A DNA stretch of 64,000 bases from Mantis religiosa (Eukaryota > Arthropoda > Insecta > Mantodea > Mantidae), in contig CM060958.1 in the NCBI GenBank assembly GCA_030765055.1, positions 4,788,467 through 4,852,466 on the forward strand, read 5' to 3'. The position numbers and the translations under genes were made by a program. Each line of letters opens with the position of its first letter. The first letter of the stretch is position 1. The notes beneath the pieces were generated by a model, which had not been told where the DNA came from, ran no database searches, and worked only from the letters and a program-made list of their open reading frames with translations. Below, piece after piece: positions 26,991-38,267 of this stretch.

Positions 26991-29900
26991 AGTACTAACC
27001 AGCACTTCTGTACATGACAGTACCAAACAGTAGCCAAAGGTGTGGACACAACAGAACTGGTATGACAGCTTGGGTTCTCATCTAGTACTAACCAGCGCTT
27101 CTGTACATGGACAGTACCAAACATTAGCCAAAGGTGTAGACACAACAGAACTGGTATGACAGCATGGGTTCTCATCTAGTACTAACCAGCACTTCTGTAC
27201 ATGACAGTACCAAACATTAGCCAAAGGTGTGGACACAACAGAACTGGTATGACAGCTTGGGTTCTCATCTAGTACTAACCAGCGCTTCTGTACATGGACA
27301 GTACCAAACAGTAGCCAAAGGTGTAGACACAACAGAACTGGTATGACAGCTTGGGTTCTCATCTAGTACTAACCAGCGCTTCTGTACATGACAGTACCAA
27401 ACATTAGCCAAAGGTGTGGACACAACAGAACTGGTATGACAGCTTGGGTTCTCATCTAGTACTAACCAGCGCTTCTGTACATGACAGTACCAAACATTAG
27501 CCAAAGGTGTGGACACAACAGAACTGGTATGACAGCTTGGGTTCTCATCTAGTACTAACCAGCGCTTCTGTACATGGACAGTACCAAACAGTAGCCAAAG
27601 GTGTGGACACAACAGAACTGGTATGACAGCTTGGGTTCTCATCTAGTACTAACCAGCGCTTCTGTACATGGACAGTACTAAACATTAGCCAAAGGTGTAG
27701 ACACAACAGAACTGGTATGACAGCTTGGGTTCTCATCTAGTACTAACCAGCGCTTCTGTACATGGACAGTACCAAACAGTAGCCAAAGGTGTAGACACAA
27801 CAGAACTGGTATGACAGCTTGGGTTCTCATCTAGTACTAACCAGCACTTCTGTACATGACAGTACCAAACATTAGCCAAAGGTGTAGCCACAACAGAACT
27901 GGTATGACAGCATGGGTTCTCATCTAGTGCTAACCAGCACTTCTGTACATGACAGTACTAAACATTAGCCAAAGGTGTAGCCACAACAGAACTGGTATGA
28001 CAGCATGGGTTCTCATCTAGTACTAACCAGCATTTCTGTACATGACAGTACCAAACATTAGCCAAAGGTGTAGACACAACAGAACTGGTATGACAGCTTG
28101 GGTTCTCATCTAGTGCTAACCAGCACTTCTGTACATGACAGTACCAAACATTAGCCAAAGGTGTAGCCACAACAGAACTGGTATGACAGCATGGGTTCTC
28201 ATCTCGTACTAACCAGCACTTCTGTACATGGACTGTACCAAACAGTAGCCAAAGGTGTAGACACAACAGAACTGGTATGACAGCTTGGGTTCTCATCTAG
28301 TACTAACCAGCACTTCTGTACATGACAGTACCAAACATTAGCCAAAGTTTAGACACAACAGAACTGGTATGACAGCTTGGGTTCTCATCTAGTACTAACC
28401 AGCGCTACTGTACATGGACAGTACTAAACATTAGCCAAAGGTGTAGCCACAACAGAACTGGTATGACAGCTTGGGTTCTCATCTAACACTAACCAGCACT
28501 TCTGTACATGACAGTACCAAACATTATCCAAAGTTGTACACACAACAGAACTGGTATGACAGCTTGGGTTCTCATCTAACACTAACCAGCACTTCTGTAC
28601 ATGGACAGTACCAAACATTAGCCAAAGTTGTACACACAACAGAACTGGTATGACAGCTTGGGTTCTCATCTAACACTAACCAGCACTTCTGTACATGACA
28701 GTACCAAACATTAGCCAAAGTTGTACACACAACAGAACTGGTATGACAGCTTGGGTTCTCATCTAACACTAACCAGCACTTCTGTACATGACAGTACCAA
28801 ACATTAGCCAAAGGTGTAGCCACAACAGAACTGGTATGACAGCTTGGGTTCTCATCTAACACTAACCAGCACTTCTGTACATGACAGTACCAAACATTAG
28901 CCAAAGGTGTGGACACAACAGAACTGGTATGACAGCTTGGGTTCTCATCTAGTACTAACCAGCGCTTCTGTACATGACAGTACCAAACATTAGCCAAAGG
29001 TGTGGACACAACAGAACTGGTATGACAGCTTGGGTTCTCATCTAGTACTAACCAGCACTTCTGTACATGACAGTACCAAACATTAGCCAAAGGTGTAGAC
29101 ACAACAGAACTGGTATGACAGCATGGGTTCTCATCTAGTACTAACCAGCACTTCTGTACATGGACAGTACCAAACAGTAGCCAAAGGTGTAGACACAACA
29201 GAACTGGTATGACAGCTTGGGTTCTCATCTAGTACTAACCAGCACTTCTGTACATGGACAGTACCAAACATTAGCCAAAGGTGTGGACACAACAGAACTG
29301 GTATGACAGCTTGGGTTCTCATCTAGTACTAACCAGCGCTTCTGTACATGGACAGTACCAAACATTAGCCAAAGGTGTGGACACAACAGAACTGGTATGA
29401 CAGCATGGGTTCTCATCTAGTACTAACCAGCACTTCTGTACATGGACAGTACCAAACATTAGCCAAAGGTGTAGCCACAACAGAACTGGTATGACAGCTT
29501 GGGTTCTCATCTAGTACTAACCAGCACTTCTGTACATGGACAGTACTAAACATTAGCCAAAGGTGTACACACAACAGAACTGGTATGACAGCTTGGGTTC
29601 TTATCTAGTACTAACCAGCACTTCTGTACATGACAGTACCAAACATTAGCCAAAGGTGTAGACACAACAGAACTGGTATGACAGCATGGGTTCTCATCTC
29701 GTACTAACCAGCACTTCTGTACATGGACAGTACTAAACATTAGCCAAAGGTGTAGCCACAACAGAACTGGTATGACAGCTTGGGTTCTCATCTAGTACTA
29801 ACCAGCGCTTCTGTACATGGACAGTACTAAACATTAGCCAAAGGTGTAGCCACAACAGAACTGGTATGACAGCTTGGGTTCTCATCTAGTACTAACCAGC

Positions 29901-32640
29901 ACTTCTGTACATGGACAGTACTAAACATTAGCCAAAGGTGTACACACAACAGAACTGGTATGACAGCTTGGGTTCTCATCTAGTACTAACCAGCACTTCT
30001 GTACATGCACAGTACCAAACATTAGCCAAAGGTGTAGCCACAACAGAACTGGTATGACAGCTTGGGTTCTCATCTAGTACTAACCAGCACTTCTGTACAT
30101 GGACAGTACTAAACATTAGCCAAAGGTGTAGCCACAACAGAACTGGTATGACAGCTTGGGTTCTCATCTAGTACTAACCAGCACTTCTGTACATGGACAG
30201 TACCAAACATTAGCCAAAGGTGTGGACACAACAGAACTGGTATGACAGCATGGCTTCTCATCTAGTACTAACCAGCACTTCTGTACATGGACAGTACCAA
30301 ACATTAGCCAAAGGTGTGGACACAACAGAACTGGTATGACAGCATGGGTTCTCATCTAGTACTAACCAGCGCTTCTGTACATGGACAGTACTAAACATTA
30401 GCCAAAGGTGTAGCCACAACAGAACTGGTATGACAGCTTGGGTTCTCATCTAGTACTAACCAGCACTTCTGTACATGGACAGTACTAAACATTAGCCAAA
30501 GGTGTAGCCACAACAGAACTGGTATGACAGCTTGGGTTCTCATCTAGCACTAACCAGCACTTCTGTACATGGACAGTACCAAACATTAGCCAAAGGTGTA
30601 GACACAACAGAACTGGTATGACAGCTTGGGTTCTCATCTAGTACTAACCAGCACTTCTGTACATGACAGTACCAAACAGTAGCCAAAGGTGTGGACACAA
30701 CAGAACTGGTATGACAGCATGGGTTCTTATCTAGTACTAACCAGCACTTCTGTACATGACAGTACCAAACATTAGCCAAAGGTGTAGACACAACAGAACT
30801 GGTATGACAGCATGGGTTCTTATCTAGTACTAACCAGCACTTCTGTACATGACAGTACCAAACATTAGCCAAAGGTGTGGACACAACAGAACTGGTATGA
30901 CAGCTTGGGTTCTCATCTAGCACTAACCAGCACTTCTGTACATGACAGTACCAGCAGTAGCCAAAGGTGTAGACACAACAGAACTGGTATGACAGCATGG
31001 GTTCTTATCTAGTACTAACCAGCACTTCTGTACATGACAGTACCAAACAGTAGCCAAAGGTGTAGACACAACAGAACTGGTATGGCAGCTTGGGTTCTCA
31101 TCTAGCACTAACCAGCACTTCTGTACATGGACAGTACCAAACAGTAGCCAAAGGTGTAGACACAACAGAACTGGTATGACAGCTTGGGTTCTTATCTAGC
31201 ACTAACCAGCACTTCTGTACATGGACAGTACCAAACAGTAGCCAAAGGTGTAGACACAACAGAACTGGTATGACAGCTTGGGTTCTCATCTAGCACTAAC
31301 CAGCACTTCTGTACATGACAGTACCAAACAGTAGCCAAAGATGTAGACACAACAGAACTGGTATGACAGCTTGGGTTCTCATCTAGTACTAACCAGCACT
31401 TCTGTACATGGACAGTACCAAACATTAGCCAAAGGTGTGGACACAATAGAACTGGTATGACAGCTTGGGTTCTCATCTAGTACTAACCAGCACTTCTGTA
31501 CATGGACAGTACTAAACATTAGCCAAAGGTGTAGCCACAACAGAACTGGTATGACAGCTTGGGTTCTCATCTAGTACTAACCAGCACTTCTGTACATGGA
31601 CAGTACTAAACATTAGCCAAAGGTGTAGACACAACAGAACTGGTATGACAGCTTGGGTTCTCATCTAGTACTAACCAGCGCTTCTGTACATGGACAGTAC
31701 TAAACATTAGCCAAAGGTGTAGCCACAACAGAACTGGTATGACAGCTTGGGTTCTCATCTCGTACTAACCAGCACTTCTGTACATGGACAGTACTAAACA
31801 TTAGCCAAAGGTGTGGACACAACAGAACTGGTATGACAGCTTGGGTTCTCATCTCGTACTAACCAGCACTTCTGTACATGGACAGTACTAAACATTAGCC
31901 AAAGGTGTACACACAACAGAACTGGTATGACAGCTTGGGTTCTCATCTAGTACTAACCAGCACTTCTGTACATGACAGTACCAAACATTAGCCAAAGGTG
32001 TAGACACAACAGAACTGGTATGACAGCTTGGGTTCTCATCTAGCACTAACCAGCACTTCTGTACATGGACAGTACCAAACAGTAGCCAAAGGTGTACACA
32101 CAACAGAACTGGTATGACAGCTTGGGTTCTCATCTAGTACTAACCAGCACTTCTGTACCTGGACAGTACCAAACAGTAGCCAAAGGTGTACACACAACAG
32201 AACTGGTATGACAGCTTGGGTTCTCATCTAGTACTAACCAGCACTTCTGTACATGGACAGTACCAAACAGTAGCCAAAGGTGTACACACAACAGAACTGG
32301 TATGACAGCTTGGGTTCTCATCTAGCACTAACCAGCACTTCTGTACATGGACAGTACTAAACAGTAGCCAAAGGTGTAGACACAACAGAACTGGTATGAC
32401 AGCTTGGGTTCTCATCTCGTACTAACCAGCACTTCTGTACATGGACAGTACCAAACATTAGCCAAAGGTGTGGACACAACAGAACTGGTATGACAGCTTG
32501 GGTTCTCATCTCGTACTAACCAGCACTTCTGTACATGTACAGTACTAAACATTAGCCAAAGGTGTGGACACAACAGAACTGGTGTGACAGGCCTATACTT
32601 TAAAAATACTCAAATGACAAATAAAACATCAGTTGTACCA

Positions 32641-33370
32641 CATGGAAATTTAACTGTATTCTAACACCGCAGTGAAGCAAAATAATTATTAAATTATAGA
32701 TGAGTTGTGTTTATGACACATTAGCTTCGTCTTATGTACCTATGTTGAGGACATGTTTCGCGAACCATCTTTTGCATCATTGGCTCTAATGCAACCAAAG
32801 CTTGATCCAGTGGTTTGAGTAGTTCTGGAGTTGCAGCTGCCATTTGTTGATTTTGTGAAAATTTAAATGTAGCGTTTTCTTCTGGCAGGATTTAAAAATT
32901 TCATTATTTGGTTTTTATGTTTTTCTATGTATATCCTCTCCCATATGACGAGTTCACAATATTTTTGTATGATGGCGGCACATTACTAAAATACGTAGAA
33001 TACTAATATACTAAAATACAAAAAGGTCTATGGAGTGGTTAACATATTTTATTAGAGATGTTTTCAATTTCATGTCATGTCTAGTATTCAAAAAATGAAA
33101 AGCCACTGCTGATTTTTCTGTTTCACCATTTTTAATGTTTCTTATATGTTCTTTAGTTCTGACTTCAATATTTCTTTTTGTTTTTCTTATATAAATTTTA
33201 GGGCAAGTTTCACATTTGATCTCATAGATTCCTGGTTTTTCTTTGCTAGTAATTGAATTTTTTTTGGGTGGCGTGGGGGGCTTTTAACAAATTTCTGATA
33301 TTAAATCTATTTTGAGGTGCAAGAATTATGGTTTTGTGTTGAGAAGATTTTTTGGCCTATAATAAATTCC
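32641..33370 (-). mobile_element. Decayed Penelope-like element, 3' part
   Basis: On the minus strand the sequence runs from a degenerate GIY-YIG region (GIYEIKCETCPKIYIRKTKRN-like, read through stops) to a C-terminus resembling family B (VIWERIYIEKHKNQIMKF), then a hammerhead-like motif at 32750-32783. It ends with the family B terminal sequence (AGTTAAATTTCC, with GCAGTGAAGC on the + strand). It is 5'-truncated, holds a small scrambled part around 32970-33040, and begins about 50 bp after the satellite ends. It is older than the other copies by divergence. Confidence 0.75.
32750..32783 (-). ncRNA. Degenerate hammerhead-like motif in the old PLE
   Basis: CCAATGA, T, GC...GC with only two stem II pairs left, GAAA, ACATGT, C. 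The position relative to the element end equals that in family B; it looks decayed. Confidence 0.35.
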
Positions 33371-34814
33371 AATGTAATAAGAGAATATAAGAGAATATTC
33401 CAACCACAGTTTTGGTAGCATGCTACTCGACAACTGAGCGATTGTGAGTTGAACATAACAATTAGGAATAAAGCTTTAAGTCAAAACATTTAATTCATTT
33501 TGTAAGAAAAACAACTTATTAATGTCACTGACATAGAGGCACCAACTTATTCTGCATGGTTATTTGTAAGTTCAAAGTAAAATAACACTTACACAGATTA
33601 AGTGAATTAATGCAAATGAGGGACATTTCATATGCTCCCAATATTTTAAGCCATTTCAGTTTCCAAACTCATAGCTTTAAAGATCTTTTCACTCATTTGT
33701 GCATGTTTGAAGGAATTCAGTAACACTGACATCCAAATTAACTGACAAAACTATTTGTAGTCTGTTTTTAATATTCCACAATAACATAGGTCAGTTTTTA
33801 AGTAAGGTTAAAAACAAGTGGGTGTGGACTGTAAAAAGAGAGAAGGAATAATAAGTGACTATTCTGTAATAATACATATTGTAACATGTCTGTAAACATA
33901 CTTAATGGACTGTCCTGTGTAGCAGTGGCCTGGGCCAAAACAGAGGGCAGTCCAAAAATTGTAAAAGCTTAGTACCTCAATAAATATTACATATTACATA
34001 TTACATTACAAATATTCCATAACTTATTTTTTTATTTTTGAGGCACTAGTTTCAGAAGCTCTCAAAGGTCTGATGTAAGTGATAGTGTTAAAAACCAAAT
34101 ACAAATACTTTTTTCAACAATTTGTAACTTCACTTCTAAGATGCTTTTCCTGTAGTGAGACTTACACAGTTTCATGCACGAAAGAAATTGATCACATATA
34201 TAAATAAACACGAACATACCCATCAACCTACAAGCAAAGAAATTTTGTGCTTAGAATGTTTCAGTAAAATTTACAAAGATCCTTTTTAATTTAGAATATG
34301 TATTTAATTTCGATGACATCTTATTTATCAACAATTTCTAGTTGTAATGCTGTTGAAGCATTATTTACATTAAGTGAAAATGCTGTTGTAAATATACAGA
34401 AACCTGGTTTGAGAGATCATTTCAATTAATACATCTACGTAATGGCAGTCCTTGTATGTAGTTTTGGTAAATGTGCTGTGTTTCTACTTATTAATAAGTG
34501 TTTCTATAACCCCAGGGTGTCCATTGTGCAGATCACCTTGAAGGGAAATATTCAAGATATCAAATCTGCTAAGTAAGCCAAATCAAGGATCCAATTTTCA
34601 TTTCTCAGTTCTGCAACTTCATCTTTGAGTTGAAAGAAATGATCCAGTACGTTTGCTTGACTTAGCGAGGAATGTTGCAGTGATATGATCAACTGCAATT
34701 GATCATTTCTTCAAGAAGTGAACTTATCATGAATCAAGAAGCTATTTGCATGACATCAAGTGTACAGAGATTCTTTGAGGAATTATATGTAAAATGGATA
34801 GGAAGTATTTAATG
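33371..34814. other. Non-coding stretch with a probable LINE/SINE tail
   Basis: No gene seen. At 33984-34009 there is a short (ATATTAC)n run after TACCTCAATAA, which looks like the simple-repeat tail of a truncated non-LTR retroelement covering perhaps 33830-34010. The rest is AT-rich and featureless. Confidence 0.35.
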
Positions 34815-34826
34815 TATATTGAATTT

Positions 34827-34939
34827 ATCGAGATTTAACTGTATTGGAACACCACAGTGAAGCGAAAAATTATTAATTTTTAGATGAGTCACATCTGAAG
34901 CAGATGTGTAATAAATACGACTCATCTAAAAATTAATAA
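34827..34939. mobile_element. Miniature inverted derivative of PLE family B
   Basis: A 113-bp insertion flanked by the 12-bp duplication TATATTGAATTT (34815-34826 and 34940-34951). Its left part is the reverse complement of the B terminal sequence (starting TCGAGATTTAACTG). Its right part is the same end in forward orientation (GAAGCAGATGTG to AAAAATTAATAA). No coding sequence is left. The perfect duplications show that this compact palindrome inserted as a unit rather than being the wreck of a longer copy in place. Confidence 0.85.
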
Positions 34940-34951
34940 TATATTGAATTT

Positions 34952-35684
34952 GTTTTTTCATACGAATGCATGCTTGCTATACCACTCCATGCTGACGGCA
35001 TGCCTCTCATTGGAATAAGATCCGAAACTCTTCTCTTATTAAAATTTTTATTAATATAGTTATTTCTGCTGTACCTGATATTAATATAATGTTGAGTCAA
35101 GCTACTCCATGCTTGCGGTAGAGCATGTTGTAAAAGCGGGCGATTAACATTAAAATTTTGACACAATGCCACGGTATATACCAGCTCTAACTGTAACAGA
35201 TGGAGGTTTCACAAAATACTGTATATTAGAGCTCAAAGTTCATGTACAGATTTAAAAAGTTAATCATTTTCAACTTGTTATATACCTAACCTGTGGTATT
35301 AAATTCATTGAATTCATGTGTTTCCTTCTTAGCATTGCAATTTTCACAAACAGTAGTGTATGATTTACAGGATTCTAAAGACTCTAAATATAAAGTTTAT
35401 TCATATCAAATTAGTTGTTTTGTAGTTCATTCTACATTTAATATTTAAGCATTATCAAGTAACATTTTCTGGGTATGTAATCAATTATCTACATTCCAAA
35501 TGACTTGTATAATTGGTAAACTGTAAGACAAACAAAAATATTACTACATAACAAATATAAAACTTGTTAAGATACACAACTTGTAGGAAATAAATACTTT
35601 TGTGAAGTGATCCATTTTCAATTTAAATTCTGAATACTGATACTTTTTTCAAATAGGAAGTTGTTAAGTTTTTTATCTCTAAAC
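34952..35684. other. AT-rich non-coding stretch
   Basis: No gene, tandem repeat or element recognised between the miniature PLE and the 135-bp tandem repeat. Confidence 0.35.
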
Positions 35685-36277
35685 ATACAAAGACATGACA
35701 AAACATTTGACTATCACTTAAAGTCTACTGCATTCCCTTGTAACTACAATAAGATAATGTTTGTCTTGAAGTAGATAAAGTAATAAATTTTTGTACAAGA
35801 GTAGAGAAAGCCATGTATACATCACATAACGACCAAAATTTTTGACTATCACTTAAAGTCTACTGATTTCCCTTGTAACTACAATAAGATAATGTTTATC
35901 TTGAAGTAGATAGAGCAATAGGTGTTTGTACAAGAGTAGAGAAAGTCATGTATACATCACATAACGACCAAAACATTTGACTATCTTGAGGTAGATAGAG
36001 CATTAAGTGTTTGTACAAGAGTAGAGAAAGTCATGTATACATCACATAACGACCAAAACATTTGACTATCACTTAAAGTTTACTGTATTCCCTTGTAATT
36101 ACAATAAGATAATGTTTATCTTGAAGTAGATAGAGCAATAAGTGCTTGTACAAGAGTAGAGAAAGTCATGTACACATCACATAGCGATCTAACATTTGAC
36201 TATCACTTAAAGTTTACTGTATTCCCTTGTAACTACAATAAGATAATGTTTATCTTGAAGTAGACAGAGCAATAAGT
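35685..36277. repeat. 135-bp tandem repeat, left part
   Basis: The segment TTTGTACAAGAGTAGAGAAA recurs with its GTACA at 35793, 35928, 36013 and 36148, giving a 135-bp unit with one 85-bp shortened copy. Each full unit also holds AACATTTGACTATCACTTAA and AATAAGATAATGTTTATCTT. The array is cut by the family A PLE dimer and resumes at 40415. Confidence 0.85.
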
Positions 36278-36339
36278 ATAAAATTATTTGTGGTTGGTTT
36301 ATTGACACTCGTCACTTACTTTTTCATATATTTATGAGA

Positions 36340-36373
36340 GACTAGTTTCAAAGGCCCTGGCCTCCATTTTCAA
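36340..36373 (-). ncRNA. Hammerhead-like motif, PLE family A arm 1
   Basis: Mirror copy of the motif at 40275-40308, with the same core TTGAAAA, stem II GGAGGCC/GGCCTTT, then GAAA and the self-complementary ACTAGT followed by C. It overlaps the stop codon of the ORF. Confidence 0.5.
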
Positions 36374-38265
36374 TCTCTTCCCAACTGGCAACTGTTGTTA
36401 TCTGCTCTCTCTGGTGGTGGAACTATGAACTTATTTGTCAAATTATCTGCTGGCGGGATTTCAAAGTTCATTACGCGATCCTTATTTTTCCAGATGAATA
36501 TGTTCTCCCATGTTGTCAATCTATTTTGGTTTATCACTCCTTTTAATAATTTTGGATTTGGATCAATGTCATGGTTTTCATTCCAAAAATGAAATGCTAC
36601 TGCTGACTTGTCTTCTTGTTTCAATCTGATGTTTCTAAAGTGTTCTTTGACTCTGGTTTTTAAATTTCTTTTTGTTTGACCTATGTAGCATTTTTCACAA
36701 TTCTTGCAATTTATTTGGTATATTCCAGATTTGTTACCTGAAGGAATTTCATCTTTTGTTTTTGAATTTAGTAATTTTAAAATTGAGTATCTATTAGTAG
36801 GTGCCAAGATGATATTTTGTTCCTTGAATATCTTTTTAAATTTATTAAATGTTTTTGGATGATATGTGAATGAACTGAATATGCTGTTGCTTTCTTTTTC
36901 TTTAATAAATGTAGTTGTTTCCTTAATGGTTTTCTTTAGTTTAGATTTTCTAATTTTCTTCAACACCAAACTTTTGTTGTATCCGTTTTCTTCTGCTATG
37001 TGTATTATTGCTTTTTGTTCCTTGAAATATTCTTCTTTTTCCATGGGTATGTTGACTAGTCTGTGTGTAAGGCTGTTTATTATTGCATGTTTATGTGTAA
37101 TTGGGTTGTGGCTATTATTTTTTATATAATTTTCTGAATGTGTTGGCTTCCTGTAAATTCCAAATTTTATTTTTGTATCATTCCTGATGATATTTAGATC
37201 CAAGAAAGGTAGTTGTCCATTGATTTCCTTTTCTATTGTGAATTTGATAGTCCTTTCTTGCAGATTGAGTAATTTTAATGCATCATCTAAATGTTTACTT
37301 GGTACAATTGCAAAGATGTCGTCAACATATCTATACCAAATCTTGAAGATCAATGGGAAGGACTTTTTAATTTGTGTTTCAAATGCACTCATAAATAAGT
37401 TAGCCAAAAAAGGTGAAAGTGGATTGCCCATTGATAGTCCTGATTTCTGCTTGTAGTGTTTTCCATTAAAGCTAAAGAAGTTTTGTTCAATGCATATTTT
37501 TGTTAGAGAAATATATTCTTCTGCTTCTATTGCTTCCATATCAATTATAGCTAGCCATTTTTTTAACACAGTCTGCAATTTTTCTGTTGGTATGCTTGGA
37601 AATAAAGATGTGACATCAAATGAAACCAGTCTGTCATTTTTGTCCAAATTTATATCTTTGATTTTTTCTACTAAATCTAAAGAGTTTCTTAAATTTGCAC
37701 TTTCAAATTTTGGAAAACTATTAAATTTACTTAGTAACCATTTGGCCAAATTATATGTGGGGGCATTTATGCTACTAGTAATAGGTCTCATGCCTTTCCC
37801 TGTTTTATGAATTTTTGGCAGCCCATATACTCTTGGTAATGTTGGATTATCTACTTTAATTTTGTGCAATTCTTTTTTGTTGATTATTTTGCTCTCTTTT
37901 AGCGTTTTATTTGTGGTTTCAATGCAGTACTTTAATGGATTAGTTTCTACTTTTTGGTAATTACTGTCTTCTAACAAATCTTCCATCCTCTTTGTGTATT
38001 CTTCTTTTTCCAGAATTACTAGTTTATTTCCCTTGTCTGCTTTAGTATAAATAACCGGTTTCTTTTTAAGAGCTTTTATGATTTGGTTACTAAAATTCTT
38101 TTTCTTTTCATTTTTAATCTCTTCTACTATTTTGGAGCATTTGTTTTTTACTGTGTTTTTACTTTCTTCATTAAGTGTTTGTGTAGCAATTTGGATGTCA
38201 GCAATGTAATCTTCAATTTGGTTGGAATAATCTACAGAAAAAATCAAAGATATAAATTTGGACAA
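36370..38265 (-). CDS. Penelope-like reverse transcriptase / GIY-YIG endonuclease, family A arm 1
   Basis: A 631-codon open frame. The first ten residues come from the palindrome spacer; element-coded protein begins at VDYSNQIEDYI. Reverse transcriptase landmarks are KADKGNKLVIL (about 75-85), LPKIHKTGKGMRPI (149-162), SFDVTSLFPSIP (215-226, first catalytic Asp), GLSMGNPLSPFLANL (276-290) and YVDD (313-316, catalytic Asp pair). The GIY-YIG nuclease follows: GIY at 514-516, a CxxC pair (CKNC) before YIG at 527-529, then TKRN and a conserved EH near 541. Order and spacing fit PLEs, which use the nuclease to nick target DNA and prime reverse transcription. No stop interrupts it, but no native initiation site is visible. 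The stop codon lies inside the hammerhead-like motif at 36340-36373. Confidence 0.9.
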   Translation of the reverse strand: MSKFISLIFSVDYSNQIEDYIADIQIATQTLNEESKNTVKNKCSKIVEEIKNEKKKNFSNQIIKALKKKPVIYTKADKGNKLVILEKEEYTKRMEDLLEDSNYQKVETNPLKYCIETTNKTLKESKIINKKELHKIKVDNPTLPRVYGLPKIHKTGKGMRPITSSINAPTYNLAKWLLSKFNSFPKFESANLRNSLDLVEKIKDINLDKNDRLVSFDVTSLFPSIPTEKLQTVLKKWLAIIDMEAIEAEEYISLTKICIEQNFFSFNGKHYKQKSGLSMGNPLSPFLANLFMSAFETQIKKSFPLIFKIWYRYVDDIFAIVPSKHLDDALKLLNLQERTIKFTIEKEINGQLPFLDLNIIRNDTKIKFGIYRKPTHSENYIKNNSHNPITHKHAIINSLTHRLVNIPMEKEEYFKEQKAIIHIAEENGYNKSLVLKKIRKSKLKKTIKETTTFIKEKESNSIFSSFTYHPKTFNKFKKIFKEQNIILAPTNRYSILKLLNSKTKDEIPSGNKSGIYQINCKNCEKCYIGQTKRNLKTRVKEHFRNIRLKQEDKSAVAFHFWNENHDIDPNPKLLKGVINQNRLTTWENIFIWKNKDRVMNFEIPPADNLTNKFIVPPPERADNNSCQLGRD

Positions 38266-38267
38266 AA

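Larger units (their letters stand above)
6657..32590. repeat. 26-kb satellite array, 93/94-bp unit, about 277 copies
   Basis: One unit repeats head to tail with high identity for 25.9 kb. In order it contains CTTCTGTACATGGACAGTAC, CAAACATTAGCCAAAGGTGT, GGACACAACAGAACTGGTAT, GACAGCTTGGGTTCTCATCT and AGTACTAACCAGCA. Two length classes exist: 94 bp with CATGGACAG and 93 bp with CATGACAG. Other diagnostic sites are CAGCACTTC/CAGCGCTTC, CATTAGCC/CAGTAGCC, TACCAAAC/TACTAAAC, and the bases around GGTGTxxACAC. The left edge is a degenerate partial unit; the right edge is abrupt at 32590. Divided by 93.6 bp the array holds about 277 units. It lies between the two host genes, so it is intergenic as far as can be seen. 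The minus strand gives a 63-codon open frame in almost every unit, but alternation of 93 and 94 bp breaks it, so it is not coding. Confidence 0.98.

Noticed and set aside
6951..32415. Dozens of 63-249 codon minus-strand open frames beginning MRTQAVIPVLL
   Set aside because: They are translations of the satellite unit. Frame is lost wherever 94-bp units occur, variants do not favour synonymous changes, and length depends only on runs of 93-bp units.
6657..32590. CRISPR-like regular repeat
   Set aside because: The array has no unique spacers; the whole 93/94-bp unit repeats, and the context is a eukaryotic genome.
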